Made by a program: the position numbers and the translations under genes. The notes beneath the pieces are model-generated. The model did not search any database. It saw nothing but the letters and a program-made list of their open reading frames with translations, and was not told the DNA's origin. Source: Erigeron canadensis (lineage: Eukaryota; Streptophyta; Magnoliopsida; Asterales; Asteraceae). Taken from it: 64,000 bases of DNA. The stretch's first letter is position 1, and each line of letters begins with the position of its first letter. Location of the stretch: NCBI RefSeq assembly GCF_010389155.1, contig NC_057767.1, forward strand, positions 21,091,723-21,155,722, given 5' to 3'. Of this stretch, positions 37,470 to 47,346 are shown piece after piece.

Positions 37470-38289
37470 ATGAGATATTAGAAAGAAAAATATTGATGGG
37501 TTTTGGAGAGGGAGTGAAATGGGTGTGAGTTGGATGGGAAAAGTAACAGAAAGTGAGCCGCCATTGACGGGGAGAAAAGCAAGAAGAATGAGTCAACGGG
37601 TGAAATAGAGGACAAATCATGATTGAGAATTTGTGATTTAGACTAATTTGGGATTGTAGTACACGGTGATTTCATTTTCACAAAATTTAAGATATTCCAC
37701 AAGGAAAAATACACTATTTATTTTCCTAGAGGGTAATACAATAAGTTGTATAATAACTCATTGTTAATCATGTTAGTGAAATATATGTATGCTGTGAAAC
37801 AAATCATTATCAAAATGTTTTTTCCGTTTCATATTAAAAATTTTGATTTTTAAAATCTTTCTATTTTCATTTTTGAAAATAAACTTTTAGTTTGTGTTAT
37901 CTAAAACTTTATATAAAATATATAAAAGGATTGAGTTTTAATTATATTTTTCATTGATATAATTTTCTTCAATTATTATATAATATAAATAAAGATATTT
38001 ATAGTTAAAGTTTATAAAAAAAACTTAATAAATCAAAATTGGACACTTAGTATAGAATGGAAATAGTATGACTATGACTTGTGATATATATAAACATAGA
38101 GATTATGACATTATGCCTAATCATAAGCCATTAAATAGTATGATTGTATGAATTATGATATATAAACATAGAGATTATGGCATTATGTCTAATCATAAGC
38201 CATTTTGTTGACAAATGATCCACGCGTTATTTTTTTTTAACCCTTGTCATTGATTTTGACATATGTCTAACTCTTTTTTATTAGACACA
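37470..38289. other. Kinase gene upstream region with a decayed Stowaway-like copy
   Basis: The first few hundred bases hold the kinase 5'UTR and promoter. Bases about 37820-38066 (TTTTTTCCGTTTCAT... to ...AATGGAAATAGTA) resemble the two Stowaway-like MITEs in the central words (ATATAAAAGGATTGAGTTTTAA, AATTATTATATAATA) but have diverged ends. A 50-bp duplication (AACATAGAGATTATG.CATTATG) lies at 38092-38205. Confidence 0.45.
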
Positions 38290-38739
38290 TTCTAGGCGAG
38301 ACGTGGGCAAAAAACGGTTAAAAAAACCAAGAACCGGAACTGATTGGAACCGGTCCCGGTTCCTCAAGAACTGGCAGTTAGGGACCGGTTCCACATTTTT
38401 TTCAAAGAACCGGTTCCAAGAACCAATCCCAAGAACCGGTCCCAAGAACCGACCCAGTCAAACTAGTCGTTACTAGCCGTTAGAATCTGCCACTTTTGGT
38501 CCTTTTTGACCGTTAGGAGCCATTAGATTCACCCAATAATTACCATTTTGCCATTATACAACTAGTATATATATGTAGCATCATTTAGGCTTATTTTTAC
38601 ACATTTTATCACTTACAAACACTCCATATATCTTACAAAACACTATGTATTCATAAATCTCTTACCAAAATCATTATATCTCTACATATTTTTATATTTA
38701 TATATCACAAAATATATATACACTATATATATGTTGGTA

Positions 38740-39215
38740 AAATTATTTTGAGAACCCTTTTTTTGCGAGAACCTTTGAGAACTTTTCCAATCAAGGCCAA
38801 CCGATGATTGTTTTTTACATGAAAATTGTTTTTTTGATTGTTTTCTGAATAGCTTATGTGTAATTTTGAAGTTTATAATCGTGTGGAGCATGGATTATCA
38901 TCCGTTATACAATTATGTGAAGATTTGGATTTTTGATCACATGTGCACGAATATTGCTATGATCACATGTATGCAAGTTGATCACATGTAATCATAGCAA
39001 TATTCGTGCACATGTGATCAATAATCCAAATCTCCACATAATTGTGTAACGGATGATAATCCATGCCTCCACGCAATTATAAACTTCAAAATTACACATA
39101 AGTTATTCGAAAAACAATCAAAAAACATATTTCATGTAAAGAATAATTATCGGTTGGACTTCATTTGAAAAGTTCTCAAAGGTTCTCGCAAAAAAAAGGG
39201 TTCTCAAAATAACTT
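38740..39215. mobile_element. Foldback MITE inserted 5' of the hAT transposase gene (476 bp)
   Basis: A near-complete inverted repeat: TTATTTTGAGAACCC at the left pairs with GGGTTCTCAAAATAA at the right, and pairing continues through AACTTCAAAATTACACATAA, GATGATAATCCATG and CACATGTGATCA to a centre near 38970-38985. Arms are about 230 bp. No frame. Confidence 0.75.
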
Positions 39216-39291
39216 TTCACATATATATATATATATTATATACACTATATATATTTTATATATACACTATATATAATATATCTCTCACAAA

Positions 39292-40885
39292 ATGGAGTCT
39301 AATTCTGCTTCACAAACACAATCTACCGGTATTGGTTCCACAAGTGAGGTGGCAACGGTGGTGGAAATAATAACAGATCATAAAAGAACGGCTCCCGTAT
39401 TTCAACACTTTGAATTGGTTAAGTGGTCGAATGGTGTTGTTAAGGCTCGGTGTAATTATTGTCACAATCTTTTTAAAGGTGCAAACTCGACTTTGGACAA
39501 ACATGTTAAACTTCATTGTGCGGTGAAAAAAGCACAAGATGGGGGTACCACCTCACAAGGTCAACAAACATTAGGAAATGATGGCACTATTTTTCATTAT
39601 TCGACGGAGGCGGTTCGTGAAGGACTTTCCAACTTGACCATTAAAAAAGCTTGGCCATTCAACCATTGGGACAATCTGGAGGTAACTTCCACATTTCAAA
39701 CGTTAATGCAACCAAGGTACACTACTCTAACTCGCTCTACATTAAAACGTACATGTATGAAAAATTGGAAATTGGCTAAAAAACTACTTAAAACGGATTT
39801 TGAAAATTTAAAGGGTAGTTTAAATTTGACAACCGATGTTTGGAATGCTCCTCATGGTTTGCCCGGTTCTTACATATGTGTTACGGCGCATTGTATAGAT
39901 CCTAGTACTTGGCAAATGATGAAACACACAATTGCTTTTGAAAATTTTGAGGAACCTCATACCGGTGAAAATCTATACTATAAGTTACGGGAAGTATTTG
40001 CATACTATAAAATTGAGCAAAATTTTTTTTGAATATTATTTGATAAAATATTCAAATAATATGCTCCTATTTGTGATGGTATTTTTTTTTATCATGGTCG
40101 ATGTGTTGCACATATTCTTAACTTGGTTGTGCAAAGTGGTTTGGGTCACGCTACCATTGAAACCATTAAGAAAGACTTTGTTAAGATGTTAAAGGAGGTA
40201 TTTTTAGGGGGTAAGACTAGACATAAGAAGTATATCAAATTGTGTAAAGAAACCGATTCGATATATTTGTCACCTCATTGGGAATGTTCTACTAGATGGA
40301 ATTCCACTCTTACAATGTTTGAATGTGCTTTACATCAAAAAATTACTTTGAAACATTTTCATGATGATCTAGTTGACAACCGTTTGGCATTTTCTAAGTT
40401 TAACTATTGGGAAATTATTCAAACTTTAGTAGATTTACTTCAAGTGTTTAAAAATGTCACAGTTTTGGTTTTGGGGGGTTTATTATTCTACTAGTCATTT
40501 GGTGCTTTATCAAATTTATGAAATTGGTGAAAATTGGTAGAATTTGAGTGTATGGATGATGGTGTATTTGAAGGCATGTTGAAACTCATGAGAGAAAAAA
40601 TGAGAAAACATTTTATGGAAATACCACCAATTTTTGCTTGTGCCGCCGCAATGATCCCCACTTTAAATGTTAGTGGCGTTGAGGCACTTATTGAAAAAAT
40701 AAATGATAGTTTGGAGTGTTATGATAAGGATATAAACTTTTCCATGACGTCAAAAAGTGAGTTTAATGCGAATTTTGAAAGATTGTATAAGGTTTGTGAA
40801 GCTAGATATGGCTCAAGTTCTTCTACTACTCCTTCTCCCTTTATTTCTACCAAAAAAAGCAAGGATTCCAAGATAAACTTATACA
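39292..40885 (+). pseudogene. hAT transposase, N-terminal and catalytic part, broken
   Basis: The frame starts MESNSASQTQ. A BED-type zinc finger is visible (C-N-Y-C ... LDKHVKLHC, about residues 53-83), then the hAT core (LTTDVWNAPHG, CVTAHCID) up to a stop at 40032. Later pieces continue in another frame (CVAHILNLVVQSGLGHA, ECSTRWNSTLTM, 40095-40494) and again from 40534 (ACAAAMIPTLN). So at least one frameshift near 40030-40090 and a stop at about 40492 separate three blocks. The last block runs without further damage to the retroelement insertion at 40890. The enzyme would bind the subterminal repeats and cut and paste the element. Confidence 0.85.
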
Positions 40886-40890
40886 ATTAT

Positions 40891-41477
40891 TGTTTGAGCA
40901 AATAATCGCACTATGGCTCAACCGGAGGTGTGAGTTGGGTTATGGGTGTTGACCGGCGATTCCCTTACGGTCAGAGGGTCGGAAGACCGCTTTACGCCGG
41001 ATGGTTTTTTGTCTAAGCCGATTCGTTCGACTTAGGGTTTATTCGTAGGTCGAATAAACTTGTGTGAGGGTTTCGTATATTGTGAATGAATATGATCCTG
41101 TGCCGTGAGGCTTCCTCCTCTATTTATATAGAGGGTCGATTTCTTGGAGAGGAGGGTAAGAGAATTAGGGTAAATCTCTTTCTCCTTTGTGAATATCTTG
41201 TTTCCTTCTTGAGGAGATTTGTAGTAATTTTGTTACCAAACCGTGTCCGAGTATATCAGATCTTCGATATATGTTTAATAGGATAATTGTGAAGAAGGTC
41301 TTTATCGATCTTTCTTATATATTTCCTCGAAGCTCGGTATTCGTTACCTTCGGGGCTCCGGGGTAACTATGTTAAGCGGAGGCAAAGCTCCGTTATGGCT
41401 TTACCTGTACGAAGATGACTTCGTTCTCTGTTTCTGCTTCCAGTACGGAGCTAAAGTTCCGTATGGGTATATAATCA
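40891..41477 (-). repeat. 3' LTR of the gag-only retrotransposon (587 bp)
   Basis: Same length as the LTR at 49973-50559 and about 96% identical by eye. On the minus strand it starts TGATTATATACCC and ends GCTCAAACA. Confidence 0.9.
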
Positions 41478-41489
41478 AGCCCCCAGTCT
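41478..41489 (-). other. Polypurine tract
   Basis: AGACTGGGGGCT on the minus strand directly precedes the 3' LTR, the expected place and composition for plus-strand priming. Confidence 0.7.
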
Positions 41490-42446
41490 GTTGGGAGGTT
41501 CTATCGTTTAGAATGTCGCATTAGACTCAATTACTAATTCCTCTTCGGTAGTTCTCCCTTAACGGAGGCCAACCAAACAACCTTCGCTTATTGGGCCGAC
41601 AACCATGGGATACATTTTTTGTTATACGAATTCAATGGGTCTCCCTCTCTCTTTTTATTTTTATTTTTTATTATTTTTTTTTTGCCAAAATACTCACATA
41701 TAGAAATATTTTAAATAAAATAGGGGAGATAATACCTTTTTCTGGCGGCCGTAACTTTGGACGAGTTTCCCATCGCTTTTCTCCATACGACTGCTTTGTT
41801 TCTCAAGTTATGTAACTCTAACTCGATTCATTTCGTTTTTTTGTTTTGATCTGAATCTATTATTCCTAAAACCCTAATTGTGAGTAATTCCTGAGTATAC
41901 GCAGCCTTCATTGATCTTTTCTACCTTCTTTTTTATCGGTGTCCTGCATATAGATCTCTCTTGTTTTTGCTTTCATAGATCCTTTATTTCCCTTTTTTTT
42001 AGATTTATTTTCTGCTCTGGCTCCCCTTGTTCATTCCCGTACGTTATATTGTTGTAGGATGGCCTTCAAGCAGATGATAAATAGGCAATCATTTCTTGCT
42101 AAGTTGATTGTGAAGCCTACACCTTCTCTGGATGCTTCGGGGTCAGGGACCTCCGGTGGTGGTAGTGACCCACAGGCTAGTGATCGAGTGGGGCTAGAGG
42201 CCATATGCCAGGCGGGCGAGGCAATTTCCCGCGAGGCTGTTTTAGCCGGTCCTCCTATTGTTGACATCTCTGACTGCCCTTCTAGTGGGGAACGAAATGA
42301 TCAACCCGATGATGAGCAGGGTACCGTTGCTGGGCGCTTGATAAGTAGGAAGAAGAATTCCTCGAGGCGGACTAGTGTCTCTTCTTCAACAAAGAAGGCG
42401 AGGAAATCTAAGGAGGCAGTGGAGAGTTCAGGTATCCCTCTGCTTA

Positions 42447-44051
42447 TGATATTTTAGATTTCGTCGATTTTATGTGCATTTGGCGCGTTTATGGTGTTTG
42501 TTAGTATTTTCAGGCTCTAAACAGGTTACGCGTTCATTTGGTACATTTTCGGAAGACTTATTGGCCCAGAAGTTGATTTGTAATACTGAGAGTTGTTTCA
42601 AGTGAAAGAGATGGCAAGGTTCAGCAAGTTTCAAGGTCGAAAGAAGATGTTTGTACATATGTTTATGCCTGCGCCGCAGTCAGACGTACCTTGTCCACTG
42701 CGCCGCAGCCCATATCCACGGCCAAATTGTGAACTAACCCCACTGCGCCGCAGTGGGGATTGCAAAAGAGAGACTGCGCCGCAGTCAATAGAACAAGAAT
42801 TGAAGACGTGGATTCAAACTGCACCGCAGTGAGGGTATTCATAAGCCACTGCGCCGCAGTCCCTTGAAAGTCAACGGAGTTTCTAGTCAAGGCTGATGAC
42901 TCCGCCGCAGTGGGGTGTATCACTTACCCACTGCGCCGCAGTGATTGCACGGGGCCTGAAGGTTTTGGACGATTTTTGCATCAGATTTTGGAGGAGTATA
43001 GATAGAAAACCATGACCTAATTCCCAACTTATCAAAAATCTTTCTAGGAGCTGTTCTACAAGGGTTCTTCAATCTCCAAGCAAATTTTTCTTAGGCGGAT
43101 TCATTGAAGATTCACGAGCACCCATCTAGATCGTATCTACTTTTATTTTCTTGCAATTTCAATTTATCAAACAAATGGTACATCATGTTTCTCTTTAATT
43201 TTAATCATTATTTTGAATTGATCATGATTGGCTAAACGTTTAATGATCCACCTTGATGAAACTAGACGAATGATGTGATTGCTATATTTTTAATTCAAAA
43301 GAGTTTATTTAATTATCGTTGTTCCGTGATCTTGATGATTTAATTCTTTTTATTAATTAGTATGATATTGGTTGCATATAAATTCTTCGTTGGTGGTACC
43401 AGTTGCATGTATGTGTGATTTTAGAATGGTTATTTGTCTATGAGTAATTATCATTAGTTCATGTATGATAGTGAATATCATTTTAAGAAAAGAGTAATTT
43501 TGTCAACGTGATTCATAGCGGTTGGTGGTACCACGTTATTGTCACATAGGTGCAATTGATAATTCTATAGTCAATAAAACTAATTGTTGGAAAAGTTGTC
43601 TTAGCTTTGGTGGTACCGGTTTGGGTAATTTAACTAGCAACTTAGGTGATTTGGTAATTTGTTCATGGTTGGTGGTACCACGTGAGCACCTTAATCTTGT
43701 CACGATTATCTTTAAACTCAAACAAATTTGGTCTTAATTAAATGCAATCACATTTAAAGTCAAGTGAATTCAAGGTGGATGACTTTTATTAATATTGTCT
43801 GAAGTTCTTCTTTACTTTTATGCAATTTGTCTTTCAAATTCATTTTAATTTTATCGTCAAAGGATTTTTGAAGCAACACCCATTTTCCAAACCATTTCAT
43901 CAAACAACTAGTTTATCCAATCCCTGAGAACGAACACGGTCTTACCTCTTAGCTATATTATAAACGGTCGGGTCCACTGCCCGATAGTGCGTAGTAGTGA
44001 GTTTTTAGGTAATTCTAGTTTTATAAATTTAAAGCTCGATTTTGCACATCA
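42447..44051 (+). mobile_element. Solo LTR of family Y, copy Y1 (about 1.6 kb), inside the antisense-gene intron
   Basis: Starts TGATATTTTAGATTTCG and ends GCACATCA. It is homologous to Y2 (23297-24794) at the start (CAGGCTCTAAACAGGT), in the layout of a palindrome array then TATA-like TATAGATAG (42997-43005), and near the end (GGTCGGGTCCACTGCCCG). Distance from array to that end block is about 1.03 kb in both copies. Words of TTGGTGGTACCA type recur at 43388, 43522, 43610 and 43670. No target duplication was found, so exact ends are less certain than for Y2. Confidence 0.6.
42669..42942. repeat. Eight palindromes ACTGCGCCGCAGT in the Y1 U3
   Basis: Cores CTGCGCCGCAG start at 42669, 42698, 42743, 42774, 42819, 42849, 42900 and 42931. 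Spacing alternates 29, 45, 31, 45, 30, 51, 31. Two copies carry one substitution (CTGCACCGCAG, CTCCGCCGCAG). The sequence between copies is unique, and flanking bases sometimes extend the palindrome (CCCCACTGC...GCAGTGGGG at the third). Confidence 0.9.
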
Positions 44052-44815
44052 TCTCCCTTTTCTCTTCTTTTTTTTTTGTAGGTTTTAACCCTTTGATCCA
44101 AACTCCTGATGGGTTGTCTTGCCATCATAGCCTTAGCTCTATTACCCCTTCTGAATGGGCTACAAAGCTGACGAGTCTGGATGTTCCGCAACTGTCCAAG
44201 TTTTTCAACCAATCGTCCTTTTGTGCGGCGATTGGTGGTAGTGTACTGGACTCGAGACTTCGCGAAATCCTAGAAGACAAGGGGCCATCAATGCAACAGA
44301 TTGAGGAGCTGAGGTAAGAAAAATTGTCTTTGGAGTTTAAGGTTTCTGATTTAGAGGTTAGGCTGAGCGGGCTGAGTGCAGAACTTGAAGCTGTTCGTGA
44401 GGGAGCCCGTTTGAAGAAAGAGGAAGTTGTTCTGCTGAGAGAGGATTTGGCCGCAAAGGATGTGATGCTTGTCAATGACCGTGCTGCTCTTGTTGATCTG
44501 AGAGGAAAATATAGGCGGCTTGTTACTGAAGTGATCCCTTATGTTTGCAAAGCATATATGAATGGGCCTGAGGTGGGTGCGAGGATTTCAAGCCTTTGTA
44601 ATGCAAATAGGGTCGATGCAGAGTCGGAGCTTATTCGTGTTCTTGCTGCGGAAAGGCGCATATCCCTTCATGGTTCCGAGCTTGTGCGGGATACCATAGG
44701 TCCTCTCAACAAGGCCATGAGTGATCTTGAGGATCTTCATTCTCAATATTTGTGTGCCCTATCTGCAGATCCTAATGCTTCTCCCTCTCAGCTGATGCAA
44801 GTTCCCAATGTTTAA

Positions 44816-45477
44816 GTTTTTAAACATTATTTCCGAACATTTTATTTGCTGGATTCTTCCGTCTTCCTTTTCTTGTACCTCCAATAATCTTCTGAATTTT
44901 AGCCTTATTTGTTTGGATTTATCTACTGGTATAAGCCTTTTCAAGATGCTGATCAGGCAATCTACTGACTTAACCTTTTCAAGACTTATTCTTTAAGGCC
45001 TTGTTTGGACTTGCCTTATTAATCTTTTTGTTGCCAAGGCTTTGTCCTTGGACCGAGCTATTACAATATATGTTTAGAGCTCGTGGTTTGTCTTATGACA
45101 GTCGCCTTTTAACTAAATTGTTTTATGGTAGTCGTATTATGACGTTATTTGCTTTATGGAAGTATTGTCTGGCGTCCCCTAAACTCCTCATAAAGTCTTT
45201 TTAGTATACATGTATAATTTGCGCATAGTGTTCTGATCGATATTATTTGGAAAGCAATTTTGAAAAAACAGGGTGCAGGGGGCCTTTTTATAGTAAGGTC
45301 CATACTGTTTTTAGCTTTTAGTTGCTTTCTTCTGGTCCGGAGGTTTCCTTAATCCTACACGTGGAGGGTCTGTGAGTGCGCTCGTTCTCCGTTTTGTAGG
45401 AGGTTCCTCCTTGGCCATTGTATCCGGTTTTTAATCCGATCTGTTCGCGAGATAACTTGTTTTCCAAGGTGCTCTCA
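44816..45477. other. Spacer between the antisense gene and gag, convergent 3' ends
   Basis: The antisense gene (plus) and gag (minus) end facing each other across this stretch. A pol region would be expected here in a full element; no frame resembling one is present. Confidence 0.6.
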
Positions 45478-46815
45478 TCAAATTATATTTCCGTTATTTA
45501 AGCCCCTTTCCAGGTGTCTAAGTTTTCCCGCTGCTATCGTGTCCTCTATAGCACGCAACAGGTTTCGGCATGAGTCCGTGTTGTGTCCGTGATCTTTATG
45601 GAAGTCACAATACTTGCTCTGATCTTTTTTCTTGGTTATTAGTCTGGGTGGGGTGGGGAATGTTTGTGCCACCGTCTCTGTCGCAAGAATCTGTTTTGGT
45701 GACTTTGTGAGTTTTAGTAATATTATCCTTTTCTCCCGAGTGCCTTCACTGTTGACTGTGTCTTGATTTTTGTCGACCCAAGCGTGAGCTTTTATTACAA
45801 GCTCGTTGTACGCTTTTGGTAAATTTTCCGTCAGAGTTTCGACTAGCGTGGGTGCCCGAAGACCATGAATTAGTACTGATATTATTTGGCTTTCGGGTAA
45901 CCTACTTATCTCCTGGGTTTCTGACGTATATCTAGCTATGAATTGCTTGATTGTTTCTTTTTTGCTTCGTTTTATGTCATGCGCCACTAGGTGTGTCTTC
46001 CTATAATTTCTTGATGTGCTAAATCGTGACACAAATTTAGCTTCGATATCCCCAACGTCGCCTGAGCTCCTTAAATTTTCGCTCCACTCCTTTGCTTTCC
46101 CAGTTAGGGACTGGAAGAAGGCTCGATAAATCGTCCTTGGATCCCACCTACGGGTTGCCGCGATTCTGGAAAAGCGGCATAGGAAGTCAGTTGGGTCTCC
46201 CTCGCCATTATAGCGTATATCTCCAATTTGTGCCTCTCTTTCTTTTGTCGGGGTATCTGGTATTGTTGCTATAGACAGGCTATCTGTATCACCTGTTTCG
46301 GGTATAGGCTCGGATGAAGGAGCATTTTCTCCACGGAGGTCCCCGTCCGTAAGGTGACAGCTTCTTCGATCCAGCGGAACGGGCTCTGGTTTGTATACCT
46401 GGCCTATTTCCCTTAGCCGTCTTATGATTGCACATAATACGTTGTAGTTTGCCTGTACATAAGCGTCAGTAATCTGCTTATCTATTAGTGCAGACATCCT
46501 TCCTTCAGGTTCCCCCAACACCCCTGCAGGTGGTATCTTTCCCTGGGTCGTCGGACCCGGAGGTCCTTCCGTGTCTTCAGAAGTGTTCCTCCTTTTGTCC
46601 GACCCTATCCTTCTGGATTTCCTGGGTGGTGAGGTGTCTGTATTCAGGAGCATTGTTTCCGTTTCCTCTTTTATCAATCTACTAGAGGTCGTGCTCATGC
46701 CTGTGTCCGAGGGTCCCTGGGAGAAATTGTGTTGACCTGGGCACGGGGTGTCCGGCTCTGGTTTTGTCTGCTTGCGCTTCTTTGTCGCGAGGTCTTTCTG
46801 CTGCAGGCTTACCAC
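45478..46815 (-). CDS. Retrotransposon Gag, main open part (445 residues)
   Basis: An uninterrupted frame. Residues 1-190 are polar and low-complexity (Lys/Arg-rich stretch near 64-78, Pro-rich 80-100). Residues about 200-330 match the retrotransposon gag family: YNGEGDPTDFLCRF, RAFFQSLTGKAKEW, FVSRFSTSRN, ETIKQFIARY. A zinc-knuckle-like CDFHKDHGHNTDSC lies at 403-416. Gag packages the element RNA in cytoplasmic particles. The frame does not continue into protease or polymerase, and the protein ends at NNGNII. The first Met at 46815 is only where the open frame begins; upstream gag sequence continues in broken frames (47031-49958), so this is probably the C-terminal part of a longer Gag. Confidence 0.85.
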   Translation of the reverse strand: MVSLQQKDLATKKRKQTKPEPDTPCPGQHNFSQGPSDTGMSTTSSRLIKEETETMLLNTDTSPPRKSRRIGSDKRRNTSEDTEGPPGPTTQGKIPPAGVLGEPEGRMSALIDKQITDAYVQANYNVLCAIIRRLREIGQVYKPEPVPLDRRSCHLTDGDLRGENAPSSEPIPETGDTDSLSIATIPDTPTKEREAQIGDIRYNGEGDPTDFLCRFSRIAATRRWDPRTIYRAFFQSLTGKAKEWSENLRSSGDVGDIEAKFVSRFSTSRNYRKTHLVAHDIKRSKKETIKQFIARYTSETQEISRLPESQIISVLIHGLRAPTLVETLTENLPKAYNELVIKAHAWVDKNQDTVNSEGTREKRIILLKLTKSPKQILATETVAQTFPTPPRLITKKKDQSKYCDFHKDHGHNTDSCRNLLRAIEDTIAAGKLRHLERGLNNGNII

Positions 46816-47346
46816 TTTGGATAGCTCTCCTTCTGGACAAGGCGGGGTGTCGAGCTCTTTCTCCCGTCTTGGGTTTGACAGCTTTTCCTCGAGCCCCTCC
46901 TTTTTGATAGTCGGGGACCGCTGAGCGAGTTTACCACGAACCTGGTTTTGCAGTTCTAAGGCGTATCCAGTCCCGATATTGTTACGTCAATGCGACACGA
47001 GCGCTTTTACCGGTGAACTCCTCGAGGTTGTCACCGGTTTTCCTGACCTTCCGATGCCGTCATGCCATGGGGTAGGTCTTTCAGCTTCGGACCAGATGCA
47101 GTACTTTCCTTGTCAGGTAGCTCAGGTACAAGCATGTTTTGTGTTTGAGCCACTGGCGAAGGGCTCTCTGCGCTTGTTGCCTTCTTCGTATGTAACGTCC
47201 CTGATGGATCGTCCCGAGATTCGGGTGAGATTAGGCTTCCCGTACCTGCTAGTCCAAGTTTTTGAATTCGGATGTACAGACCCGGGGAATCCTGCTCACC
47301 CGGGCTCTGACTTCTTCGCCTTGGCCCGTGGTTCTCCCATGTGCGT

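Larger units (their letters stand above)
42059..44815 (+). pseudogene. Spliced antisense gene of the retrotransposon, coiled-coil product
   Basis: Exon 1 is 42059-42431 (starts MAFKQMINRQ; low-complexity Gly/Ser and Lys/Arg-rich end). The donor TTCAG|GTATCC and the acceptor after a long pyrimidine run (TTTTTTTGTAG|GT) at 44081 define an intron of 42432-44081, and the reading frame continues in phase across it. Exon 2 (44082-44815) begins FNPLIQTPDG and contains a Leu/Glu-rich coiled coil (EAVREGARLKKEEVVLLRED). One in-frame TAA at 44315-44317 interrupts exon 2 without a frame change. The predicted product is about 369 residues. It resembles the C-terminal half of proteins annotated in plants as putative gypsy-type transposon; the N-terminal domain of that family is absent here but present at 54974-58354. 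A solo LTR lies inside the intron. Confidence 0.7.

Noticed and set aside
42669..42942. CRISPR-like array (short palindromic repeats with unique spacers)
   Set aside because: Plant nuclear context, 13-bp core far below CRISPR repeat size, alternating spacer lengths, no cas genes; it lies in an LTR promoter region.
44816..45477. Hidden reverse transcriptase remnant between the antisense gene and gag
   Set aside because: All frames were scanned for polymerase and integrase motifs; none is recognisable.
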